The notes below the pieces were generated by a model. That model saw nothing but the letters and a program-made list of their open reading frames with translations. It did not search any database and was not told where the DNA came from. Position numbers and translations under genes: made by a program. Below, in pieces: positions 10,401 to 19,724 of a stretch of 56,776 bases of DNA; position 1 is the stretch's first letter; each line of letters opens with the position of its first letter. Origin of the DNA: Isotricha intestinalis (Eukaryota > Ciliophora > Litostomatea > Vestibuliferida > Isotrichidae); contig JAJJLU010000394.1 in the NCBI GenBank assembly GCA_023807065.1, positions 1 to 56,776 of the forward strand, given 5' to 3'.

Positions 10401-11942
10401 ATGTCTCTTTCACAGAATAAAAATACTTTACCAATATTAGATCCAAATATAATCCCATTAGATTATCAAAAATTACTTTTAAATGGAACATCAAAGCAAT
10501 TAAAAGATAATATAATTAAATTATTAAATGAAATAAATAATTTAAAAAAACAAAATTCAGAATTAAAAATTAGAAATTCAGCATGCAGTTATGCAGAAAT
10601 TCAATTATTAAATGCTGAAAAAAAAATAAAAGACTTACAAGAAGAAAACAATGAAAATTTAGAAAAACACTATAAAGAACAAAAGAAATTAGAAAATCAA
10701 ATAGAACAATTGAAATTTCAAAAAGAAAAAGATGAAAAGAAAAATATTAAAAATATGGAAATTTTTAATCAAAGAATTGAAATAATGAATCATGTTGAAT
10801 TAGAAAATTCTTTAAATAAAGAAGAAATAAAAAATTTAAATGAAAAAAATGAAAAATTAAAGAAAGAACATGAAAATTTATTAAGAAAACAACAAGTAAG
10901 AAATGAAATTAAATTTGATAAATTAAAAAAAAAGATGATAGATAATTTAAAAGAAACTCAAAAAAATGTAACAAAATTAAATATAGAATATATGGATGTA
11001 AGTAATAAATTAACTTTGTTACAAAATAATGAATTAATTTTAAAGATTGAATATCAATCAAATAAAATTGAAGAATTAGAAAAAAATAATAAAATATTAA
11101 AAGATAAAATATTTTCTTTAGAAAATGAATTAGAAATTCATAAAAATGTTGAAATTAAATTAGCAAATAAATTAAAAAAACATTCTATGAGTCAAAATTT
11201 AAGTCTTGAAACAGATAATAATAAAAGTAATTTCACAAATGATATTAGTTTAAAAACAAATGTTAAAAATTCTAAAAATTATATTAATAATAAATTAATG
11301 AGTTTTATAAGTACTAATAAATCTTCTCTTTATAATGAATCTGCTATTTTTATTTCAGGACAAGAAAAAAAAATCATTAATTTAGAAAAAAATATTAAAA
11401 ATAAAAAAGATGAAATTGAAAGATTAAAAAATCAATTATCAGAATCTAATCTTAAAATATTAAACTATGAAAATAAATATAGTGGATTGTTTAATTTTTT
11501 TGAAGAATGTCTTAACAAATTTTATGAAGATGAAGAATTAAAAGAATATCAAAATTTCTTTATCAATCTTGATTTAATTAAAAAATGTGATTTTACTCTT
11601 TTTTCAAAAGAAGAACAATATAGTTTATTAGTTTTAATTATGAAATATTTATTGCCTATCATTAATTTAAATTTTAATGCAACATGTAATATAGGTAATA
11701 ACATATTTAAAACAAATTTGAATGTCATTAATAAACAATTTAATCAAACTAATAATTTTTTAAATGATGAATATTTAAGAAGAGCATTTGTTGGGAAAAG
11801 TAATAGATTAAAATCAAACTTAAATCTAAGAAATTTAACATCATATTATAATAATTCAATTCCAATTATGAAAAGCGAAAAAACAGAAAAAGAAAAAAAA
11901 ATAAAATTAGAACCTAAATATAAATCTTTAATAGATGAATAA
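10401..11942 (+). CDS. Coiled-coil protein, 513 aa
   Basis: Starts 100 bp after the PB1-ZZ gene. Residues ~30-270 form long Glu/Lys/Asn-rich coiled coils with heptad Leu/Ile. A Ser/Asn-rich break lies near 265-325 and a second coiled coil near 327-360. A short conserved-looking globular segment follows (~365-425: EYQNFFINLDLIKKCDF through LLVLIMKYLLPIINLN), then a basic disordered tail. The N-terminal NTLPILDPNIIPLDYQKLLL is likely a structured cap. No named family is recognisable; proteins of this texture in ciliates are often cytoskeletal or basal-body components, which is inference only. TAA stop; the next gene begins 103 bp later. Confidence 0.85.
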   Translation: MSLSQNKNTLPILDPNIIPLDYQKLLLNGTSKQLKDNIIKLLNEINNLKKQNSELKIRNSACSYAEIQLLNAEKKIKDLQEENNENLEKHYKEQKKLENQIEQLKFQKEKDEKKNIKNMEIFNQRIEIMNHVELENSLNKEEIKNLNEKNEKLKKEHENLLRKQQVRNEIKFDKLKKKMIDNLKETQKNVTKLNIEYMDVSNKLTLLQNNELILKIEYQSNKIEELEKNNKILKDKIFSLENELEIHKNVEIKLANKLKKHSMSQNLSLETDNNKSNFTNDISLKTNVKNSKNYINNKLMSFISTNKSSLYNESAIFISGQEKKIINLEKNIKNKKDEIERLKNQLSESNLKILNYENKYSGLFNFFEECLNKFYEDEELKEYQNFFINLDLIKKCDFTLFSKEEQYSLLVLIMKYLLPIINLNFNATCNIGNNIFKTNLNVINKQFNQTNNFLNDEYLRRAFVGKSNRLKSNLNLRNLTSYYNNSIPIMKSEKTEKEKKIKLEPKYKSLIDE

Positions 11943-12045
11943 TAATAAATATAAATAAAATATAAAAGAACAAATAAATAAATAAATAAAATATTATGAA
12001 TATTTAATATAACTAATCAAAAAATAAAAAATATAAAAATAAAAC

Positions 12046-15000
12046 ATGTTAACAAACAAGCCAATAATAAAAGATGCCTCATTAGTTAACAGTATAAATC
12101 AAAAAGGAATAAACACAGCAAACACAGGTTTAAACTTAGATAGACAAGTAATAATAAGTAACTACACTCAAGATACAATAGATAGATGTTGGAAAGCATT
12201 ATCAACAAACATTGCTCAAAATTATTATTCAGGTAAAGGAACTTATATTAAAGGCTTTGGAACTTTTACATATAATAATTATAATGTTAATTTAGAAGGA
12301 ACTACTAATCAATATATTAGAGATAAAAAAGCTAAAACTCCTATTTTTATTGTTTCTAATGAATTTGATGATAAATTACAACCTGGAGAATTTACAAGAC
12401 AAAAAGGAATTATTTGCTTTAATCAAAAAGAATGTAAAGATATTAGTATTGTTAAATTAAATTATGCTGAAATTGCTTATTCAGTTTCTTTATCTAAAGA
12501 TGAGGTATTTAATTTAATTAAACATTTAATTAATTTTATTGGAGATACTATTAGAAATAATAATTTTATTAGTAAAAATTTACCTGGAGTTGGAACTTTA
12601 TTAACAAGAGGAAATATTATTTGTGTTAGGTTTGATGATAATATTATTAATGGCTCTAAGTTTCAAAATGAAAAATTGGTTTTGACTAAAAAAAATATTC
12701 AATTAAAAATGGATATGGATCATGCTCAAAATGTTATGGCAAAAGATTTATTAAATCCTTATAAAAATGTTGAAGATTTAAGACCAAAAGAATCTCTTGT
12801 TACTAATTTAGAAAAAAGTGCTGATGAATATTTAAAAAATTATTATGATATTAATGTTAGAGATTTTCCACAACATGAAGTTAAAAATATTTATAATGAT
12901 ATAAAAATCAATAAATCATGTGAATTTAATTTTATTAATGATGCCAATCAAAAAAGTATTAAATTTATTAAAAATGTTGCTGGAAATCCCTTAAGTTACC
13001 TTGATTTAGATGTTATTAAATCTATTGAATTTTTTAAAGGAGTTATGATATCGAATATGAAAAATTATGATAAAAATAATACTGGGAATATTACAAAAGA
13101 TGAATGTATAAATGCTTTTATGTTAAGTAATATTAATAATAAAATAGATGTTAATATTGCTAAAAATATTATTGATTCATATAATAAATTAAATAATGTT
13201 GATTATATGAAATTTATTGCTAAATTAGTAAAAGATTGTAGAATAATGATATTGAAATCAAATGGTAATAATAATATTTCGAATTCTCAAATTCCAGTTG
13301 GAAATTATGAAAGTTTCAGAAGGGAAAATTTCTTTAGTAATAATAATAGGACAAATAAATTTAAAAGCATAAATTCAAATTCTTCAAGTATATCAAAGAA
13401 TAGGGGAAATAGTTTAAATTCAAATAGATATTCTAATAACTTCAATAATAAAGGATTTAGTCAATCATTTAATAATTCAAGACAAAATTTAGGAAATTTG
13501 AGTCAAAGTCAGGGATTTAATACTACAAAAAATGGTAAAAGTTTTAACCAATATGAAGAAGTAAAAAATAATACAATGGGAAAAAGTGCAAATAACTTTT
13601 TTTCAAATAGAAAAAAAGAAACAGAAGATAACAGAAAAAAATTAATGACAATAACATTATTATTACCTGAATTAAAGAGAAAATATTTTACAGCATTAGA
13701 TCAAAATATATCTTATAGGGAATTTATGAATATATTAAATAAATATGATATAAGTTATCCAGCAGATAAAATAATTAATTTATTAAATTTCCTTGATATT
13801 CCAGATAAAGAAGCTTTTACTTTAAATGAATTTGAATCTCATTTAAATGCATGTAAAATTTTAACATCAAATATAACTCCAGATGATTTAAATGAAATTA
13901 TGAAAAAATTAAAAGATGTTTGTTTTATTAATGGTGGTATTAATTTCTTTTTTAATAATGAAAAAAATCCAAAAGATACAATTGATTTAAATGGATTTGT
14001 TAATTTATTTAAAGAAAAAACTAATTTTAATGGAGAATTATTAGTTCATGTTTATAATTATTTAGTTAAAACTGATAGAGAATTTAATATGAATGATTAT
14101 AAAAATTATTTTGATAATCCTAAATTAAAACCTGCTTTTGATGAAACTTATTTCCAAAATGCAATGAGAAATATAAACCATAATATTGAAAGATTACATT
14201 TAAAAATTGATGAATATTTTTCTCATTTAATTCAATATAATTTAAGTACTAAAGATAATGTAATTACAAGACCTAATTTTATAAAATATATGCAAAGGGA
14301 AAGATTGAATTATTCAGCTGAAGAGTTAGATAAAATATTTGATTATATTGATTCTAAGAAAGATAATATTATTGATAGAGAAGAATTTTGTTCAAAATTA
14401 AATTTCGTTAATCAACCTTTAACTATTCTTCAAGATATAATAAAAAGATATAAATTAGATATTGAAGATTTAGCTCATAGAATGAATATAAGTATGACTA
14501 AAAATGAAAAATTAGACTTCAATGCTTTTAGAAATAAAATAAAAAAATTAGATTATACTTTATCAAATGAATTTATTCAAAAAATTTTTGATTCTTTAGC
14601 AAATAAAGATTTAAATGGTAAATTTGTCTATTCTAAACATTTCTTAGATGAAATAAACTATGTAAAACCAGCATCATCATATAAAAGCTTAACTGAAAAA
14701 TATATAAATACAGTAAAAAATAAAATATCATTTGATGACTTAAAAACTCAATTAGAAAAATTTGATCAAAATTCAATGGGAACTTTAACAAAATTAGAAT
14801 ATGTTTCAGCAATGCAAAGTATATTCCCTGAATTTTCAGATGATGATCATATGAGATTTGTAAGAGTAACAAATATGTTAGATTCAAAAGGAAATATTAT
14901 TTATCCAGAATTATTAAATTTAATATATTATTTCAATAAAGAAAAATTAAATGATCCATTTATTAAATTATGTCAAATTTTAAGTAATATATTACAACAT

Positions 15001-17910
15001 GATTGTAAAAATCAAATTGAAAAATTAATGGTTTTCATTCAAACTAATGGACAATCAATTCAAGCTTCTAATTTAATTAGACCTAAACCAATATTAATTG
15101 ATCAAATGAAAAGCTTTATTAATAATTGTGATTCTGGAATTCCAAGACAAGTTATTTGTAAATTAGATATTGATGCTGATGGTGTTATTTCATATGAAGA
15201 TTTAAAATGTATTTTAATGAGATTTACTACTACTTCATTCTTTAAATATACTAATGATTCTACTATGCCAAATATTAATTTGTTTTCTAAAGAAACTATG
15301 TCTGATAATAAATTCAAAGCTATTGTTAAAAAAATTAAAAGTTTTATGAAATTAAAAAATATTACTGAAGTTGGGTTATTTCATAAATTTGATTCTAATG
15401 ATGATGGATTTATTTCAAATGTTGATTTTAATTCTGTTATTGATGAAATTTTACCTTTAAGTCCAGCTTTAAAAGATCAATTTTTTAATTATTTAGATTT
15501 TTATCATAATGGATTAGTTGATATGGAAACATTTCTTTTTAGATTTAAAGACTATGATACTACTAGTACTATTGTTCAAAATAATAATCATATTGAAAAT
15601 GTTATTTTAGAAGCTATTTATAATTTCTTAAGAAAAAATAATAATTTATCTGATAATGAAATATTTGAAATCATAGATAAAGATTGTGATGGAGTTATTA
15701 GTATAGATGATTTTAAAAAGTTTATTACTGATAATTTACAAATTTCAAAATATGAATATAATGATTATAAAATTGAAAGAGTTATGATGAGTATATCTTT
15801 ATCTAAAAATAAACAAATTGGTTTAAGTGATATTAGAGAATTAATTAATCAAGCTAATAATTCCTCTAAATTAGGAGGAGATAATATTAACTTAAAAGAT
15901 ATATTTGCGGTTACTGGTAATCAAAATTTAAGTGATTTGAAAAAAAATAAAGAATGGACTAATGATATTATAGAAAGATTTGGTATGTTTATTAGTGAGA
16001 AATTTAATAGTATTAAGGAATTTTTTAATGAATATTCTGAAGGAAATAATAAATTTAAATTTTCAGATTTATTAAAATTCCATGAAAAAAATTATGAATT
16101 ATTTAATAATGGATTTAACTTAACAAAAGATGAATTATTATCTTTATTTACTACTTTAGATAGTCATAAAAAAAATTATTTAACTTTAATGGATTTAGAA
16201 AATAAATTACAAATATTTGATTTTTATAAAAAAATGCATATTGATGTAAAAGGCTTTTTACAACAGAATTTTTATAATGGAATAGATGCTTTTAAATTCT
16301 TTTGTAAGTCTAAAAATAATATTGAAAAAAGTGACCCAAATAATCCAGAAGGTGAAGATTTAACAAAATATTCAATTACTTTAAAAGAATTTTTTGATGC
16401 ATTTGATATATTTTTCCCTAAAAAATATCAAACAAATACTATATTAAAGTATTTAAATAAATATTTTGGAATTAATACAAATAGTGATTTAAGAGATAAA
16501 AAAGATACTATTACTTTCAGTGAATTTAATAATATTTACTTTGATAAATATAATTCAAATGATGAATTTTTAGCTAAAAAATTTGGAAATACAAAATTAA
16601 TGACAAATCGTCATTTACAAATTGAGCAAAATCCTCTTTTAGCAAAATCCCAAAATAATTTTTATTATAGTAATTTATTTAAGAAAAAATTCGATAATTT
16701 AAGTACTCCATTTGATAATGATCCTTTGAATAAAATAAAAAGAGTAGTTTGTTCTTCTAAGTTTAATTTAAATAAATTTTTCGAAAATGCAGCTTTGTAT
16801 TGTGATAATAAAGATTTTATAGTAAATAAATTCCAATTTAGAAATATAATAAAAGATTTATCAATAGGCTTAACTAATTTAGAAATTGATCAAATTATGT
16901 TAAAATCAGGAAAAGTAACATATGATGGAAAATTAAATTTAAGAGAATTTATAAGATTCTTATATAATATAAATCCATTTTTAAATGAAGGACTAACAAA
17001 TACTTCAGCAATTATTGGAGAAATAAAAGCATTAATATATAAGTATTATTCAAATCCAATTATATGTTTCCAGAATAATGATACTAAACATGAAGGAAAA
17101 TTAGATTTTGAAAAATATAAAAATTTAATTTATGATATGTATAAAAGAGATGAAAGGACTTTTCCAAACTTTACATTAATAAAAAATTCCTATGATATAA
17201 TTGATTTAAGAAAAGATGGAATTATTGATATGAATGAATGGATGAGAAGTTTTGGTTCATTTAATGGTAAATTAGATTATACTGTTGAAAAAGTTTCAAA
17301 TGGCTTTGAGTTTTATGATAAGAAATTTAAAGAAAAAAATAACTTTAAAAATACTAATGTAGTAGATCATAGTAGAAAACAATTACGTGAATGGGAAAGT
17401 TCAAATGATATTTGTGATTTTTATAAATTTATAAATAAAAATAGAAAAAGAATAAAGGATGAAATTAAAAAATTAAATTATGCATTAGATGCAAATGGAG
17501 GAACATTAATTCAAGGAAATAATTTAGTTACAATTTTAAAAGATATGATGCCAAAAAATAAATTAACTCATACTCAATGGAAAATGTTTGTTAATGTTGC
17601 AAAAAGTGATGTTGCTGAAAATTTAATTGATGTTGATTTATTTTTTACAATTTGTGAAGTTACTGCTAAAAATTTAAAAAGTCATCCTAGAATTATTAAA
17701 AGTAAGAAAATTGAAAGTAGTGAATTTAATCCTATGACTAGTAATCCTAATGGTGTTGGTTATAAAACGAGTACTAATGGTTTTTATTATAATAGAAGGA
17801 GTAATAGTATTAATAGAGAAATAAATAATTTACATTTTAGTTATAATGATGCTGTTGTTAATAGGAGAAGTAATAGGAATTTTAGTAATAAATTACCTGC
17901 CTTTGCTTAA
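12046..17910 (+). CDS. CCDC81-type N-terminal domain plus multiple EF hands, 1954 aa
   Basis: A 5.9-kb continuous frame. Residues ~25-115 (DRCWKALSTNIAQNYYSGKG then IKGFGTFTY) and ~140-225 (LPGVGTLLTRGNIICVRF) match the paired HU-like N-terminal domains of the CCDC81 family. The rest carries many EF-hand-like units. Clear calcium loops are DIDADGVISYED (~1040), DSNDDGFISNVD (~1113) and DKDCDGVISIDD (~1210). Weaker ones lie near 339 (DKNNTGNITKDE), 765 and 1371. A Ser/Asn-rich disordered region spans ~430-525. CCDC81 proteins are centrosome/cilium-associated in animals. Fusion to a long EF-hand array suggests a calcium-responsive basal-body or cortical filament protein (inference). The tail (last ~80 residues) is basic and disordered. 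Confidence 0.88.
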   Translation: MLTNKPIIKDASLVNSINQKGINTANTGLNLDRQVIISNYTQDTIDRCWKALSTNIAQNYYSGKGTYIKGFGTFTYNNYNVNLEGTTNQYIRDKKAKTPIFIVSNEFDDKLQPGEFTRQKGIICFNQKECKDISIVKLNYAEIAYSVSLSKDEVFNLIKHLINFIGDTIRNNNFISKNLPGVGTLLTRGNIICVRFDDNIINGSKFQNEKLVLTKKNIQLKMDMDHAQNVMAKDLLNPYKNVEDLRPKESLVTNLEKSADEYLKNYYDINVRDFPQHEVKNIYNDIKINKSCEFNFINDANQKSIKFIKNVAGNPLSYLDLDVIKSIEFFKGVMISNMKNYDKNNTGNITKDECINAFMLSNINNKIDVNIAKNIIDSYNKLNNVDYMKFIAKLVKDCRIMILKSNGNNNISNSQIPVGNYESFRRENFFSNNNRTNKFKSINSNSSSISKNRGNSLNSNRYSNNFNNKGFSQSFNNSRQNLGNLSQSQGFNTTKNGKSFNQYEEVKNNTMGKSANNFFSNRKKETEDNRKKLMTITLLLPELKRKYFTALDQNISYREFMNILNKYDISYPADKIINLLNFLDIPDKEAFTLNEFESHLNACKILTSNITPDDLNEIMKKLKDVCFINGGINFFFNNEKNPKDTIDLNGFVNLFKEKTNFNGELLVHVYNYLVKTDREFNMNDYKNYFDNPKLKPAFDETYFQNAMRNINHNIERLHLKIDEYFSHLIQYNLSTKDNVITRPNFIKYMQRERLNYSAEELDKIFDYIDSKKDNIIDREEFCSKLNFVNQPLTILQDIIKRYKLDIEDLAHRMNISMTKNEKLDFNAFRNKIKKLDYTLSNEFIQKIFDSLANKDLNGKFVYSKHFLDEINYVKPASSYKSLTEKYINTVKNKISFDDLKTQLEKFDQNSMGTLTKLEYVSAMQSIFPEFSDDDHMRFVRVTNMLDSKGNIIYPELLNLIYYFNKEKLNDPFIKLCQILSNILQHDCKNQIEKLMVFIQTNGQSIQASNLIRPKPILIDQMKSFINNCDSGIPRQVICKLDIDADGVISYEDLKCILMRFTTTSFFKYTNDSTMPNINLFSKETMSDNKFKAIVKKIKSFMKLKNITEVGLFHKFDSNDDGFISNVDFNSVIDEILPLSPALKDQFFNYLDFYHNGLVDMETFLFRFKDYDTTSTIVQNNNHIENVILEAIYNFLRKNNNLSDNEIFEIIDKDCDGVISIDDFKKFITDNLQISKYEYNDYKIERVMMSISLSKNKQIGLSDIRELINQANNSSKLGGDNINLKDIFAVTGNQNLSDLKKNKEWTNDIIERFGMFISEKFNSIKEFFNEYSEGNNKFKFSDLLKFHEKNYELFNNGFNLTKDELLSLFTTLDSHKKNYLTLMDLENKLQIFDFYKKMHIDVKGFLQQNFYNGIDAFKFFCKSKNNIEKSDPNNPEGEDLTKYSITLKEFFDAFDIFFPKKYQTNTILKYLNKYFGINTNSDLRDKKDTITFSEFNNIYFDKYNSNDEFLAKKFGNTKLMTNRHLQIEQNPLLAKSQNNFYYSNLFKKKFDNLSTPFDNDPLNKIKRVVCSSKFNLNKFFENAALYCDNKDFIVNKFQFRNIIKDLSIGLTNLEIDQIMLKSGKVTYDGKLNLREFIRFLYNINPFLNEGLTNTSAIIGEIKALIYKYYSNPIICFQNNDTKHEGKLDFEKYKNLIYDMYKRDERTFPNFTLIKNSYDIIDLRKDGIIDMNEWMRSFGSFNGKLDYTVEKVSNGFEFYDKKFKEKNNFKNTNVVDHSRKQLREWESSNDICDFYKFINKNRKRIKDEIKKLNYALDANGGTLIQGNNLVTILKDMMPKNKLTHTQWKMFVNVAKSDVAENLIDVDLFFTICEVTAKNLKSHPRIIKSKKIESSEFNPMTSNPNGVGYKTSTNGFYYNRRSNSINREINNLHFSYNDAVVNRRSNRNFSNKLPAFA

Positions 17911-18079
17911 TATTTGTTTTATTGATTTTTATATTTAAAATGGTTTTTTTTGAATTTATTTATAAAAAAAAAATTTTGAAAGTGTTTTATTTTTTATTTA
18001 TATTTATAAGTAATATGTCTCTTTCGTTTGATATTATTTTTTTTATTAATATAAAATATATAAGATAATTTTTAAAAAA

Positions 18080-18622
18080 ATGAAAACAATAAAAAATATT
18101 AAAATTAAATACTTTTTCATCAATTCCTAAAAAGAATTAATATCATATATAAGATCAACATAAAAATAAAACCTTAGAAGATTTGACTTTCAATTATTAG
18201 ATATAAAAAAGATATTTATATTCCAAATGATTACTCAAAATAATATTAATAAAAACATGAAAAATTATATAGTTTAAATATCTTTAATGATGAAATCAAA
18301 TAAGTAATTTTAATAATTTTGAAATAATTATTTGACTAATACTAATATTTCTAATAATAATAGAATAATGAGAATTTAAATAATAAAAAAAAGCTATTGT
18401 TAATCTTATTTCTTCTTTAAAAATGAATTCTCTTGTTTATTTTAAAGAAAAAACATGAAGGTAAAATTTTCAATGAGAAAAAAGAAATAAAAGAGTAATT
18501 TATATTGCTAGTGACAATGAAACTAATGATAATAAAAATAGAAATTATGAATCTTCAGTTGTATCAACTTATCGAAAAAGAAATGGATTTTTATTGTTAA
18601 TATTGATGAAGAAATAATTTAA
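18080..18622 (+). pseudogene. Decayed gene relic, unrecognised
   Basis: Lies in a 967-bp gap between convergent genes. It does not form one open frame. Protein-like pieces appear in order on the + strand: TFSSIPKKN and HKNKTLEDLTFNY near 18110-18200 (interrupted by TAA/TAG), then VIYIASDNETNDNKNRNYE and SSVVSTYRKR near 18498-18580. After a one-base shift comes WIFIVNIDEEII with a TAA at 18620-18622, an ordinary-looking C-terminus. Frame shifts sit at A-rich runs. I read this as an eroded gene; homopolymer assembly errors could explain the shifts but not the in-frame stops. No domain can be named. Confidence 0.4.
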
Positions 18623-18877
18623 ATTGTTTATTTATAATTATTATTTTTAAGATTTAATGATAAATTTTAATATGAAAATAAAACTTTTGATTGGATTTAA
18701 AAATATTAATGTTTATTTTTACTTATTAAAAGAATTAAATAGATTTATTGTTGTTTAACATCTATAATATATAACTAAAATAAATTATTTTTTAACTTAT
18801 TTTTCCATCAAATAAAATTAAAAATAAAATAATTTACACATACAATAGAAAAGAATAATAAAATTAAATGAACAATA

Positions 18878-19624
18878 TTAATTATTTTTTTTATTTGCAA
18901 AGACCAAATAATAACAAATTAGATTTCTTTTAATATTAACAAAAGAAATTCCAACAAATCTTGCTTTTTCGTTCAAAATATTTTTTCTTCTTGAAAAATT
19001 ATTTCCTGTATCATCCACAATTTGCAAAATTGAACTTAATTCAGTGTTATTATTACAAATATCATAATGAAATCCTAAAATATTATAATCATTCTTTGTT
19101 TCTTCAAATTTTTTTTTGAAAATTTGTTCAATAAATTCAAATGAAGTATAATCAACATCTTTTTTTATATTTTCTAAATTTATTTCGATTTTCAAATTAT
19201 TATTTAACTCAAGAGGTTCTAAGCTTTTTTGGGAATATAAACATTTAATACAGTCATTAAAAATTATTTCTCCTTTATTTAATAATGAATAAACTTTATT
19301 TCCACAATCAATTAAAATTTGATTATCCTTTTTAAAAATTTTTGATTTATACATTTCAATTTTTTCAATCATTGACATTGGATTTGTTCTAATTTTATTA
19401 ATGTTTTCAAACATTTGATAAATTAAGGTCATATTATTTTGAAACGCACTTTTTTTTGAAAAATCTCTGCTAAAATTAGTGTCAATTGTATTTTCATTAT
19501 TTGATAAATTGTTAGAAAAATTATTTAAATTTTTTAAATTACTTTTATTTGAATTTGTTTCATGATTTAATAGTTGTTCTTTAATTATATCATTATTTTT
19601 ATTAATTGAACATTGACAACCCAT
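18878..19624 (-). CDS. Dually acylated CAP (SCP/TAPS)-like domain protein
   Basis: 248 aa. The N-terminus MGCQCS is a strong N-myristoylation (Gly2) plus palmitoylation (Cys3, Cys5) signal, and there is no signal peptide. After an Asn/Ser-rich linker (~15-60) comes a CAP-superfamily domain (~65-245). It opens with INKIRTNPMSMIEKIE and includes NDYNILGFHYDI, LSSILQIVDD, then RRKNILNEKARFVGISF and CYYLVFAN. The RRKNIL...VGI block corresponds to the GHRxNIL...VGVG signature of CAP domains. Classical CAP proteins are secreted; this one should sit on the cytosolic face of a membrane, like the golgi-associated GAPR-1 subgroup. Its start codon lies 100 bp from the divergent PH-OSBP gene, and a shared lipid/membrane role is a reasonable guess. 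Confidence 0.85.
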   Translation of the reverse strand: MGCQCSINKNNDIIKEQLLNHETNSNKSNLKNLNNFSNNLSNNENTIDTNFSRDFSKKSAFQNNMTLIYQMFENINKIRTNPMSMIEKIEMYKSKIFKKDNQILIDCGNKVYSLLNKGEIIFNDCIKCLYSQKSLEPLELNNNLKIEINLENIKKDVDYTSFEFIEQIFKKKFEETKNDYNILGFHYDICNNNTELSSILQIVDDTGNNFSRRKNILNEKARFVGISFVNIKRNLICYYLVFANKKNN

Positions 19625-19724
19625 AATAAAAACTTTTAAAATTTTTTATTTTTTAATAATATAAATGAATATTAGATTTAAAAGAAATAAATATTATAAT
19701 TAGATATATTTTAAAAGAATTTTA
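19625..19724. promoter_or_regulatory. Short bidirectional promoter region
   Basis: Only 100 bp separate the start codons of the divergent CAP-domain gene and the PH-OSBP gene, so both 5' UTRs and both core promoters must fit here. The sequence is almost pure A/T with no recognisable TATA consensus distinct from background. Confidence 0.5.
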
